64,000 nt of DNA, from positions 45,586,962-45,650,961 of the forward strand of contig NC_046289.1 of the NCBI RefSeq assembly GCF_004115265.2. Reading direction: 5' to 3'. A model generated the notes under the pieces. That model did no database searches and was not told where the DNA came from. It saw only the letters and a list, made by a program, of their open reading frames with translations. Positions 49,910 to 61,607 of this stretch are shown one piece after another (the stretch's first letter is position 1; each line of letters starts with the position of its first letter). Source of the stretch: Rhinolophus ferrumequinum (taxonomy: Eukaryota; Chordata; Mammalia; Chiroptera; Rhinolophidae). The position numbers and the translations under genes were made by a program.

Positions 49910-50709
49910 CGAGGTCAGACAATTCAGTTCGCCAACTCATCCTAAAAAAAGTGCTACCGTGTTTCCCCGAAAATAAGACCAGATCTTGTATTAATTTTTG
50001 CTCCAAAAGACGCATTAGGGCGTATTTTCAGGGGATGTCTTATTTTGTCATGTCCAATAATCTACATTTATTCAAATACAGTCATGTCATCTTCTTCTGG
50101 AACATCGCCGTAACGTACTAAATGCGTCCGTCTGGCTGATGATCTTAACTGGGGCGTATTTTCGGGGTAGGTCTTATTTTCAGGGAAACATGGTACATAC
50201 CTCATTGCTGAAAATCACTACAGTCACCTTCGAAGTACTCCCCTTGGGAAGCTATGCACCGATGCCAGCACCCAGTCCACCCTTCAGAGCAATTTTGGAA
50301 CTCTTTTTCTGGAATGGCCATCAGAGCTGTCGTCATATTACCCTTGATATCCTGAATGTCATCAAAATGTCTTCTTTTCAATATTTCCTTTATCTTCGGA
50401 TAAAGAAAGAAGTCATTGAGGGCCAGATCAGGTGAGAAGGGAGGGTGTTCCAATACAGTTATTAGTTTACTGGCTAAAAACTCCCTCACAGACAGTGTGT
50501 GTGAGCTGGTGCATTGTCGTGATGCAAGAGCCATGAATTGTTGGCGAAAAGTTCAGGTTGTCTAATTTTTTCACGCAGCCTTTTCAGCACTTCCAAATAG
50601 TACACTTGGTTAACTGTTTGTCAAATTCATAATGAATAATACCTCTGATGTCAAGAAAACGTTAGCAACATCATTGCAACACGTTCGCGAACTTAATTGT
50701 CAGCCCTTG
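49910..50709 (-). mobile_element. Mariner element with a pogo MITE inside
   Basis: Ends GAGGTCAGACAATTCAGTTC (left, from 49911) and CAAGGGCTGACAATTAAGTT (right, read inward). After removing the 237 bp MITE and its TA duplication the mariner is about 561 bp, the same internally deleted form as the copy at 33991. The minus strand keeps TLSVREFLASKLITVLEHPP and FSPDLALNDFF with the 34-residue spacing of the D34D family. The target site is TA on the right and TG on the left, presumably decayed. Confidence 0.88.
49957..50193 (-). mobile_element. pogo-derived MITE nested in the mariner
   Basis: 237 bp, left end CCGTGTTTCCCCGAAAATAA, right end (inward) CCATGTTTCCCTGAAAATAA, TA duplications at 49955-49956 and 50194-50195. 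Read on the minus strand it keeps the left ~110 bp of the pogo element (up to GCATTTAGTACG) joined to the end of the transposase frame (GATGTTCCAGAAGAAGATGA) and the right end. An internal deletion derivative of the family at 8708. Confidence 0.93.
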
Positions 50710-52834
50710 TAAGCATGTATGTGAAGATACAAAGGATTTCAGTCCAGTAGAAAACCAGCAATCTGGTTTTATTGCCCTGTATGACATTAACCAGCTTCAT
50801 TTCTTACATTAGCAAACTTATTTCAGTAACTTTTCCAACTAAATATATAAATCTCTTAAATGCTCTTTTGATGAACCAGCTTTACAATTCTGGTTCCCTT
50901 ATTAACGAGTTAAATAAATCTTTGACATGTGATAAAAATTATACTTTGACAGGACCAAAAAGTGAGGACTGTGCCATACTGTTACATGGGCCAGTGGCTT
51001 TGGGTCATTCAGCCTCTGAGCCTCCACATCTCATCTACCACAGGGAGAGGAGGTACCCAACTCCCAGGACTAAGTAGGGCTGCAGTAGAAAGACAAGCGT
51101 GAAAAGTATTTTGCACACCATTCACAGGATGCAAAAATCAGGATTTATTGTTGTGACTCGTCAGATTAAGCTACTCCAGGGCTAGAAGATCCCAGGTTTC
51201 TGAGGGCAGTGTTCTCCAAGGTTTGGGACATAGGTCTGGGACAAAGGCAGCTAGGGGAAGCCCTGACACTAACCTCTAGGAGGTGCCAAGCTGATGTTCC
51301 ATCTCCACTTGTTGAGGCCAGCATTTCCCATGGGCATCAGGTCATGGAGGATGGAGACCCTTCAGGACCACTCAGAGAAGTCTGCCCAGGAGCCTGGAAA
51401 GGATGGAGGACGGGGCTGGGCGTCCAACCAGGAACCAGGGTGGGGGTATTCTAAAGGAGGGGCAAGAGTCTTCATCTAACACCAGGTCCCTAACTAGTGG
51501 CCTCTATAGCCTGGGTTCTTTCAGGTCTTCATCGAATTATTCTGTAGGCAGGAAAGTGCCCCAACTCAGATGACAGCACAACAAGATCTCTGCCCTTGCT
51601 ATCTGTATACATGCATGGCTGCACACAGAGAACGATGTCAATCAGGGGTCCAATAAGCAATGCAGGCAGCCAAGGTCAGAAATAGCCAACCCTGCACAAA
51701 GGAGGGGGGTGCAGAGCCAATAGAAAGACAGAAAGAGGAAAGAAATTCCAGGCCCAGAGAACAGCAGGAGCAGAGACTAGGAGAAGAGAATTAAGTTGTA
51801 GAATGTGGGGGAAGGTAAGATGAGGCAGCTAGACCTGGCCAGGATTGCCTCATACCTTGAGTGACCTTAAGTCATGGAAGTTAATAGTCCACTGCCCCTT
51901 GGGGGATGGCAAAAAAGGAAGTGGGAAAGGGGCTTTCAACTGGGTTCTCCCCTGCAGGTCCACACCCCATAAAGAGGGATGGGAACCCTTTCTCTCTCAC
52001 AGATCTCACTCTAGGTTCAGCTCAGTCAGTCTCTACAAGCCAGCCCAACTTTGCCCCCTCCCCAAATGCCTCCATCCACAGCTACTCTGCCTTAAAGGCT
52101 GGATTCACAGACTCTTCCCATCTGCTTCAGCCTTCCCCCATCTCTCCTCCTCTGATCTTTCTCAGCCATGTCAACCTCCCTTCAGCAGCTAATTATTCTG
52201 CCTGTCTTCTTCATATAGTTTAGTATACTCTTTTCCTGGAATTATGTATTTTTCCGCTCCCTATTTTCCCTTTGCCTTGATTTCTTCAGTACTTCCATTG
52301 TTTTTTGTATGTTGCCTTCAACCCTTTGTAGATCAAGACATGTAAATCTTTTGTTGTCCTGTAACTGCTCTGTTAATGTTGAGTTTTTCTGGGTTAGACT
52401 CTAAGCTTTGTGGATCCCTGTCTGGCAACTACAGACCATACTAGGACTAGTACTGTGCTGGGCACACAGTTGGTGCCTAATTCTTGCCCACCGATTGGAA
52501 GTTAGATTAACATCACTTAACCCACTCCTAGCCATGTTCAATTACTCGCCCATTCACACGGACACCTAGATTATTCAAATCCTATCCCTTAACCCTTTCC
52601 ACTGACACTGTGACCCGCCAACTCTCAGCAGAGCCCAAGTAATTTGAGGGCTCAGAGCTCAGCATCATCACTGGTCCAAGTTTCTAGGATATGTTCACCC
52701 CACCAGAAGACACAAGCTCCAGATGTTTCACCAGGGAGAGAAAAACTCCCCACCACTCCTAAGGCCAGCCTCATAGACTCAGCCATGGCTCAGGGAAGAC
52801 TCAGTTTGTCCACTCCAAAAGCCCAGCCCAGAGG
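50710..52834. other. Intergenic, nothing firm
   Basis: About 2.1 kb downstream of KBTBD13. It may hold the gene's 3' UTR at its right end, but no strong AATAAA was assigned. No repeat that I can name. Confidence 0.4.
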
Positions 52835-54280
<1,446 letters not shown>

Positions 54281-54310
54281 GGTTCTCCCGTGGCGGAAAA
54301 ATCTTCCCGG

Positions 54311-54323
54311 GGATATAAATATC
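54311..54323 (-). promoter_or_regulatory. KBTBD13: TATA/MEF2-like box upstream of KBTBD13
   Basis: GATATTTATATC on the minus strand, about 103 bases before the start codon. It fits a TATA box placing the start near 54283, and resembles the AT-rich core of a MEF2 site. A muscle role would suit MEF2. Inference only. Confidence 0.4.
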
Positions 54324-54429
54324 TCCCTGACTAAAGATAGTAAGGCTCATGTGATGTGGTGGCTAGCAGGTTGGATGGCCGCGGGCCGGAGGGCATCCGG
54401 AGACCTGAGGGATCCCTCACTCCTGTATA

Positions 54430-54650
54430 GGAAATGATAATAATGACCACAGTCAGCCTGAGTGCTGACTGTGTGCAGGGCACTGTGAGTGACGCTTACA
54501 AAGATCATCCATTTATCATCCAAAGATCATCATGCACTTAACCAGCTGTATGCCCTTGGGCAAGTACCCTAACTCTCTGACTCTCTGTTTCCTCAAAATG
54601 GGGCCAATAATACCTATTTCATGGTACAGAAATAAGGTACAGGGGCAGGC
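54430..54650. repeat. MIR SINE pieces
   Basis: A minus-strand MIR start (ATAATAATGACCACAGTC, GCAGGGCACTGTG) joins a sense MIR piece (GCCCTTGGGCAAGTACCCTA, TGTTTCCTCAAAATGGGGCC). Confidence 0.6.
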
Positions 54651-54732
54651 TTTTTGAAAGTTCTTCCCATTATGCCACTTTATTTTTGTGAAAGACCTAC
54701 ATTAGTATCTGTTTTCACAAACTGAAAGAAAT

Positions 54733-55123
54733 CTGAAGAGGACTTTATTTTTCTTTTTTATTGGGGAACATTAGGGGAACAGTGTGTTTCTCCAGGGCCC
54801 ATCAGCTCCAAGTCGTGATCTTTCAATCTACTTGTGGAGGGCGCAGCTCAGCTCCAAGTCCAGTCACTGTTTTTCAATTTTTAGTTGCAGGGGGTGCAGC
54901 CAGCATCCGGTGCGGGAATTGAACCGGCAACCTTGTTGAGAGCTCCTGCTCTAAGCAACTGAGCCATCCTGCAGCCCCTCCATCAGCTCAGCAGCAGCTC
55001 ATTGTCTTCAATCTAGTTGTGGAGGGCGCAGCTCACTGGCTTATGTGGGAATTGAATTGGCAACCCTGTTGTTCAGAGCTCATACTCGAACCAGTTGAGC
55101 CATCCGGCCACCCCTGAAGAGGA
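54733..55123 (-). repeat. Ves-type bat SINE, two tRNA-like heads
   Basis: SINE at 54743-55113, flanked by CTGAAGAGGA (54733-54742 and 55114-55123). On the minus strand there is one head near 55113 (GGGGTGGCCGGATGGCTCAA) and a second head-like unit near 54977. This is a dimeric form. Confidence 0.88.
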
Positions 55124-55309
55124 TTTCTGCTTTTAAGAGAAAAACAAAAATATCCGTCAGTCAGCGTTTGTTTTGCAGCCAGTGGTTGTAGTGGCAGCAT
55201 GCACTGTGAGGAGCAGCAAGAGTGGACCCTCCAAGCTCCTTCCCCAGGAACTACACTCAGCATCTCAGCATCAAGCCAACATAGCTCTGCCCTGTATATC
55301 TGTAAGCAT

Positions 55310-55822
55310 CTGATTTATCTATATATATTTTTAAAGATTTTATTGGGGAAGGGGAACAGGACTTTACTGGGGAACAGTTGTACTTCCAGGACTTTTTTAC
55401 AAGTCAAGTTGTCCATTCAATCTTAGTTGTGGGGAGTGCCGTTCAGCTTCAAGTTGTTGTCCTTTCGGTCTTAATTGTGGAGGGCAGCTCCAGGTCCAGT
55501 TACCGTTGCTAGTTGCAGGGGGCACAGCCCACCATCCCTTGCGGGAGTCAAACCAGCAACCTTGTGGTTGAGAGGATGCGCTCCAAGCAACTGGGCCATC
55601 CCGGAGCTCCGGGAGCTCAGCGGCAGCTCAGCTCAAGGTGCTGTGTTCAATCTTAGTTGCAGGGGGCGCTGCCCACCATCCCTTGCAGGACTCCAGGAAT
55701 TGAACTGGTAACCTTGTGGTTGAGAGCCCACTAGCCCATGTGGGAATCGAACCAGCAGCCTTCGGGGTTAGGAGCATGGAGCTCCAACCGCCTGAGCCAC
55801 TGCGCCGCCCCTGATTTATCTA
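55310..55822 (-). repeat. Long composite Ves SINE (about 490 bp)
   Basis: Flanked by the perfect 12 bp duplication CTGATTTATCTA (55310-55321 and 55811-55822). On the minus strand it has three head-like units (ending near 55810, 55726 and 55610), a body and a GATTTTATTGGGG-type tail. The third head retains a full box B, GGTTCGATTCCCACATG. Confidence 0.92.
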
Positions 55823-56420
55823 GATTTATTCTCTGTATCCATCAGCAAGACAAGACTTAAGATAATTGCTTCTTCACTTTAGGCCATTTAGGTTTGCAAA
55901 AGATTTTATAGGAACGCTCTACTTTCAGATAATGAGGGAAACCTATATTGGAACAGTATCTGTAAAGTGTTCAGAATGAGGCTCAGAATTTACATGACTT
56001 GTCCAGGGTTATTCAGTTGGGAAGAACTAAGGACAGGATTCATACCTAGCCCACCCCATTGGCTTGTCAGGGGAGGGAATATTTGGGCGCTGGAGGGAGA
56101 AGGCAGAGTTGGAGCAAACAGAGTGAGCCAGGCTGGGGGTCAGAAGCAGAGTTCTAATTTGGCCTGGGCCTCTGCCTCTGATTGTGGACTGGTCTAATCT
56201 CTTTTTGAGTCTGGATTTCTTTCTCTGTAAAAACGGGAGGGTAGTGGGTAGGAACCCGCGAATGTGAAAGTACTTCCTGATTTGGGATGGGATGGGAAGC
56301 TGATTGATGTCTGTTCCCCACTTGACAGGACCCCACCATTGCTGTGTCTCCAGACCTGAGGAAAAGGAAAATGGGGCTGCTGATTATATATCTGAGGGTG
56401 GGAAGGAGGACATCTTGAGA
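55823..56420. other. Intergenic, nothing firm
   Basis: No gene or clear repeat, except possible MIR-like text near 55970-56050. Confidence 0.35.
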
Positions 56421-56730
56421 TAATAATAGTTAACTCTTAAATTGCACTATGTGTCAGACACTTTTGTAAGCACTTTAATTCCTGCAAACCTTGCAACAGT
56501 CCTATGAGTAACCACTATTATTTTCCCTCATTTAATAGATATCAATTTATTGCTATAACAACACTATGAGTTAGATATTATGAATGGCCCCATATGTTCG
56601 TAGATTAGGAGACTGAAGTAAGAAGAGGTTTAGTTAAATGTTCAAGGTCACACGGCCAGAAAGTGGCAGAGGGAGGACTGGCATGCAGCCAGTCTGACTC
56701 TAGAACATGTGCCCCCTAACCACTGTGCCT
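56420..56730 (-). repeat. MIR SINE (possibly two)
   Basis: Minus-strand MIR: TTGCACTATGTGTCAGACAC, CCTATGAGTAACCACTATTA, then a second block CAAGGTCACACGGCCAGAAA and CCCCTAACCACTGTGCC. Confidence 0.7.
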
Positions 56731-58540
56731 GCTGACTCTCTGTGCTACAAATGCTGGGCAGTTACTTCATGCCAGGAAGTCACAATTGGAAGGAACTTCA
56801 GGCTTATGTATTTCAACCACTTCATTTACAGAGCAAGATTAGAAAAGGAATTGCTCAGGGTCATTTAGCTCAGTGCAGACAGCCCCAGGCCTCCTGTTGT
56901 CCAACCCCGGGGCACTTTTCCCACTGCACAGAACTTTCCTGGGGTGACCAGCTAAGATTCAGGTTCCCCAAACGTCAGATGGAAGGGAGCTTAGTGATTA
57001 TCTTCTCCCACCACCTCATCCTGCGGGTGGAGAAACTGAGGCCCACCCCTGTGTAGGACGGTATCTGCCATTCTGGAGCTGTTCAACTGCAGGACTTCTT
57101 CAGGAGGATGGAGAGGCTCCCAGTGACAAAGCTGGTGTTGGGAGGGAGCAGGGGAACCTCCCTCCCCTCTAGGACACAAGCACGCACAGACCTTCACGTA
57201 TGAATCTGCAGACCCAGCACAAATGTGCCTCCCCTGCCAGGGAAATCCCGCCCAGTTCACTCCTTCAAAGCAGGGCTGGGATGTGGGGATCACTGGGATG
57301 TGTGAGCCTGGGAAGCCAAGGCCTGGAGGAGGCAGCCAGAAATATTCTAGATGCTCTGCCCCAGGGACCAGACAGGAAGAGGAGGAGGAGATGGAGAGGG
57401 TGGACAAGAGTCCCCATGAGTACTCTCCCAGGCCCTCTGCCAGCTTCTCTCCTTCCCTGAGGTCAGACGTTGACTGACAGGGAGTAGGCCTGACGATCTC
57501 CCTTTTGGAGGAAAGTGAGCTCTGCAGTGCCTCGTCCTCACTGTCCTTGCTAGTGGCCTCAGGTAGGAAGAGGGTGTCTGACTATTCCTATTTCACAGAT
57601 AAGGAAAGGGAGGACTGGAGATGGGATGGGTTTTTCCTTGCTTATGAACGAAGATGTGGGACTGGATGGAACCCTGTGCACTGATCCAGGTCCCAGCCCA
57701 GCTTCCTCTCCTCACCTGCACTAGCCTTGTCTAAGTAGAAAAACAGCTGTCTCCAGGCTCAAGCTAAGGGGCAGGGTGGAGGAGGGGCTGACCCCCAGGG
57801 GACCACAGTTCCCTCTCAAAGGGTCCGTTTCAGGCACCTAGTAGTAGGTGGAGCCACTGCCTGGACCTCTCCCAAGGGCAGGAAGGGAAAAGAGATCACA
57901 TCCCTCCCAGCTGAAGCTCGCTTCCAGTCCCAGGTTTTCCACGTCCAGCCCTGGCTTGAGTGAGTTAGGACGCTGGTATACACATCCAGCTCTCATCCTC
58001 AGCAGCCAGGCAGTAAGGAGGATGTCATCCAAGGTGGGGGTCGCGGTTCTGAGGCTCGGCTAAGGATCATGCCTTTGGCTCCACCCCAAGGCCCCAGTGG
58101 GGTGTTGTCTGCAGCTGGTAAGTTTCCTCCTCCCAAACTGAGCGTCCCTCTGGGACTTGGACAGGACAAGGAACTCTCCTGGCTGTGGGCAGCCCACGGA
58201 GTTCCCAGGCCCTGCCCGACCCTGCACCAACCTCCCTCTGTGCTTTGCAGCCCTTACGCTGGGCGAGGCTGGAGGTGGGAGCAAGGAAAGGGGCTGTGTC
58301 AGACCCTCTGCACCCTTCTAGAGCACACATCCAGCCTTTTCAGTCTCTATCTACAATGACTGGCCCATAGTAAGGGGTCTGTTCAGTGGACTCCTGGGCC
58401 CTAACCAGTCTGATGGAGGAGACATACATAGCTCTTGCCCTGGGAGACCGCCCCACCCCCGCCTGATGGGGAGACCCTGGTCTTTGCCACCCATGGTGGT
58501 GATTTCTGCACACAGGGTAGTGAGGACCTTGCCTGGACCT
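56731..58540. other. Intergenic, nothing recognised
   Basis: GC-moderate, no exon with family resemblance. Chance frames of up to about 138 residues have no recognisable motif. Confidence 0.35.
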
Positions 58541-58544
58541 GAAG

Positions 58545-58690
58545 AAGGAGGAGCACTGGTTTATGAGTCAGGATTCCAGCTGGGCTCTGATGGTGGGGCT
58601 ACCGCTGACTTGCAAAAGCACCCAGCCTCTCTGGGCCTCAGTTCTTCATCTGTAAAATGGAGCTTGGATTTGACTTCTGAATTTCTGTTC
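58545..58690 (+). repeat. MIR SINE
   Basis: Sense MIR tail: CAGCCTCTCTGGGCCTCAGT and CTTCATCTGTAAAATGGAGC. Confidence 0.65.
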
Positions 58691-59149
58691 AGCTTTGACA
58701 TCTGAATTTACCATTGAACATCTACAGGAGTAGATGTTATATTGTGCTTCCAGAGAAAGCAGTGACATCACAAGGGGTCTCAAAAGCTTCACTTTATGTG
58801 AATGGCTCTTGGGGAGTGGGTGGCAAGCGGGGACTGGCATACAGAAATCCTCATAGGCCCTACCTCTACACCTGTACATGCCCTGCTCATCCACTGCAGA
58901 GACATCTATTGAGCACCTGCTACATGCCACATCCTCTGCATTTTGAGTACTTGAGGGCCTCCTATAAGAGCCTCACAGGGGGTGGTGGTAATAAAGACGG
59001 TTGGGCTACTTACCCTGGAAGAACCTCTCTTCTTAACCTGCAGTGTCCAAACCTCTGGTCACTAAACAGTTTTAGCTTCTTGGTAGGTGGATGAGAACTG
59101 TGTGCTATTCATGTTCAGGGGGAGTGGAGGGAACTATCATATGTTTTTT

Positions 59150-59270
59150 TGGGCCATGGGCCAAGCCCTGGGTAGGATACTTTCATGACACCTAATCCTT
59201 AGTATTACCCTTATTTTAAAGATGAGGAGATGAGGCCCAGAAGAGCAAAGAAGCTAACTCTAGATAAGCA
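59150..59270 (-). repeat. MIR SINE
   Basis: Minus-strand MIR: CTTAGTATTACCCTTATTTT and AAAGATGAGGAGATGAGGCC. Confidence 0.6.
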
Positions 59271-59344
59271 GCTCCCAGATGAGGAGACGGGAAAGGGACT
59301 GGTTTCCTCCCAAGCCTCAGTGGAGGAGCAACTTTGGATACTTA

Positions 59345-59487
59345 CCGTGTCTCCCCGAGAATAAGACGGGGTCTCATACTAATTTTTGCTCCAAAAGACG
59401 CATTAGGGCTTATGTTCAGGGACGTCATCCTGAAAAATCATGCTAGGGCTTATTTTCCGGTTAGGTCTTATTTTCGGGGAAACATGG
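59345..59487. mobile_element. Short pogo-derived MITE
   Basis: 143 bp with inverted ends CCGTGTCTCCCCGAGAATAA and, inward, CCATGTTTCCCCGAAAATAA, and TA on both sides (59343-59344, 59488-59489). It retains CTAATTTTTGCTCCAAAAGA and a CATCCTGAAAAATCATGCTA block from the two ends of the pogo family. Confidence 0.92.
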
Positions 59488-59489
59488 TA

Positions 59490-61040
59490 ACAGTCACAGC
59501 TGAGGGCCTGAGTAACCAGCTGGCAACCACTTTAGATATAATCTCTCAACTGGAAGGGAATTAAAGGTCATCTTATCCCATCCTGCAAGTCATGATGGAG
59601 TTTCCTCTATAACACCTCCTTGAAGTGGTCACCCCTTGGTTGCCTTACTTCCTGCAAAGACAATCCCTTCTAACTATGGACAGTTCAGATGGTCAGAACT
59701 CACCCTCACACTGAGCTAGAACCTGCCTCCTTACAGCTCCCATCGACTAGTTAGTCTGAGTTTTAAAGATAAGAAAAGTATTATAACTCCTCCAGCATCA
59801 CATAAACATGGAAGTAGCAGAACCCAAGTTTACACCTAGTTGGGCCTGTGGGGGTCCACAGCTTGCCCTCTCTTTGGCATCTGTCCAGTGAGACTGGTTT
59901 CTCTCCCCACAAACCCCCTCCAGAACCTGTCCTCACAGGACTGGAACCAGCCCAGGGATGTGGCTGGAACTTGGCTCCCACTTTTCAAAAGAAAACCCTT
60001 GGCCATTAGCTCTGTGAGCGATTCTGGCTTGAGGGTGTAATCTAAACAGATTCCTCCCAACACCTTAGAGTCTTACTACATAGCTGGTTTACCATGATCT
60101 CCCAAAAACAATTAGGCTCAGTCAATATTCCTGTCCTGTCCTTGGTTGAGAAGTTATTCTCATCAGGCTTTGATCCCCCACCCTCTGTCTGCTGACCTGG
60201 GTTTCTGTGGTTTCTCTTGTGCACGGGTGGGTAGATTAGCTGGGGTCGGGGAGGTTGGCCTTGGAGGGAGAAGGGCGGCAGTGAGAGGTCTCTGAGACTC
60301 CCATGCCCTTCCCCACTCTAGCCTGCAGTGTATTCCAAAAGAGAGGTCCCACGGGGTTCTAGAAGTACTCAGGCCTGAAGCCCAGAGCTGATTCTGTCAC
60401 TGTTAGGCCTGAATCACGTCATGGACTTTTGGATTTATTTTCCCCTTTTTTAGTAGTATAGATGAGAAAAAAGCCAAAGAAGTGAGGTGACTTGCCCAAG
60501 GTGACGAAGCTCACCCTAGATCTTAAGTGTCTAGATTACCCCTGTGGGCCCTTTGCCCTGTCTCCAACATGACCATATTTACCCTGTGTCCAAGGGGAAT
60601 GACAAGTGACCCCTGCCAGGGTCATCCACCAATCCCAGAATCCTAGGCAAGAGGGAGTGCAAGGTGTTCGAATACCCTGTTTACACATAGGCCATAAACA
60701 CATGCAACTCATTAGCTCTGATCAGGGAACGAACTAATCCAGAATGGGGTAGGTTTCTTAAAGCCGGACATATTGGCCCTGAAATATTAGTAAGGAGGCC
60801 TCATCCTCCCCCTCTCAGGAGCTTGGGTTCTGCCTGCCTGGGTGCTGCAGTATTGCCTGACAGCTCCCACACAAAGGCAAGGTAAGGTAATGTAGTGCGG
60901 GAAATTGTGTGCTGAGCTGGCAATGACCTAGAAAAAGCGCAAGTCTTGAGTTGAACCCTGCAGGCTTCCCGGAGGAGGAGGCGGAGCCAGCTAGGTAGAA
61001 CAAAGGGAGGGATGGGTTTTCTCGCTGGTGGGAAGAGCTT
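59490..61040. other. Intergenic upstream of RASL12
   Basis: A minus-strand MIR lies at about 60410-60550. The rest shows no feature that I recognise until the CpG island. Confidence 0.4.
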
Positions 61041-61087
61041 GAGTGAAGGCTTAGACAAGGTTGGAAACATCCTCTGTCCCTATCCAG

Positions 61088-61215
61088 GTCCTCCCTCTCT
61101 TCCGTCCTTGTCCTTCCCTGCCGGGTCTGGGGGTGCCCCGGACAGTGACGATGCCCTGGTCCTCGAGGCCAAGCACGGGAAAGTGCAAGGCCCGCTGAGC
61201 ACCATCCCCTGCGTG
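61088..61215 (+). other. Candidate upstream exon in the CpG island
   Basis: An AG at 61087 (TCCCTATCCAG) and an excellent donor (GTG/GTGAGC at 61216) bracket 128 nt in an open frame. The peptide contains DSDDALVLEAKHGKVQG, which loosely resembles the N-terminus of cholinesterase-type esterases. It could be an alternative RASL12 5' exon, an exon relic, or chance. Confidence 0.25.
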
Positions 61216-61504
61216 GTGAGCGGGGTGAGTGAGACCCGCGAGGGGCTCCCGCAGCCCTTACAAGGAGTTTGGCGGCGCTCCGGGCGGCCCCGCCCGCCGG
61301 GCTCCCCCGGCCCCTCCTCCCCCCGGCTCGGCTGGAGCCGCGGGAACACAGCCCGCTCCGCGCGGCACCCGGGACGCGGACACTGACGCCTCCGGGTAGC
61401 GAGTGCCAGGGGAGCCCGTGACTCGCTCCCGAGGGCCCCGACGGGCGGCCACGCTGCTCGGGGCCCTTCGGCCAAGGCCCCTTGTCCCCCTCCGCAGCGT
61501 CGCC

Positions 61505-61607
61505 ATGTCCTCGGTGTTCGGGAAACCCCGCGCGGGCAGCGCGCCGCAGAGCGCGCCCCTCGAGGTCAACCTGGCAATCCTAGGGCGCCGCGGGGCGGGC
61601 AAGTCCG
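61505..61607 (+). CDS. RASL12: RASL12 coding exon 1 (P-loop)
   Basis: Residues 1-34 plus one base, ending in the GKS of the P-loop, phase 1. Acceptor partner in exon 2 gives GCC (Ala). Confidence 0.94.

Noticed and set aside
49901-50721. GCATGTATG on both sides of the second mariner as a 9 bp target duplication
   Set aside because: Mariners duplicate TA only, and the right copy is offset by several bases. Probably chance.
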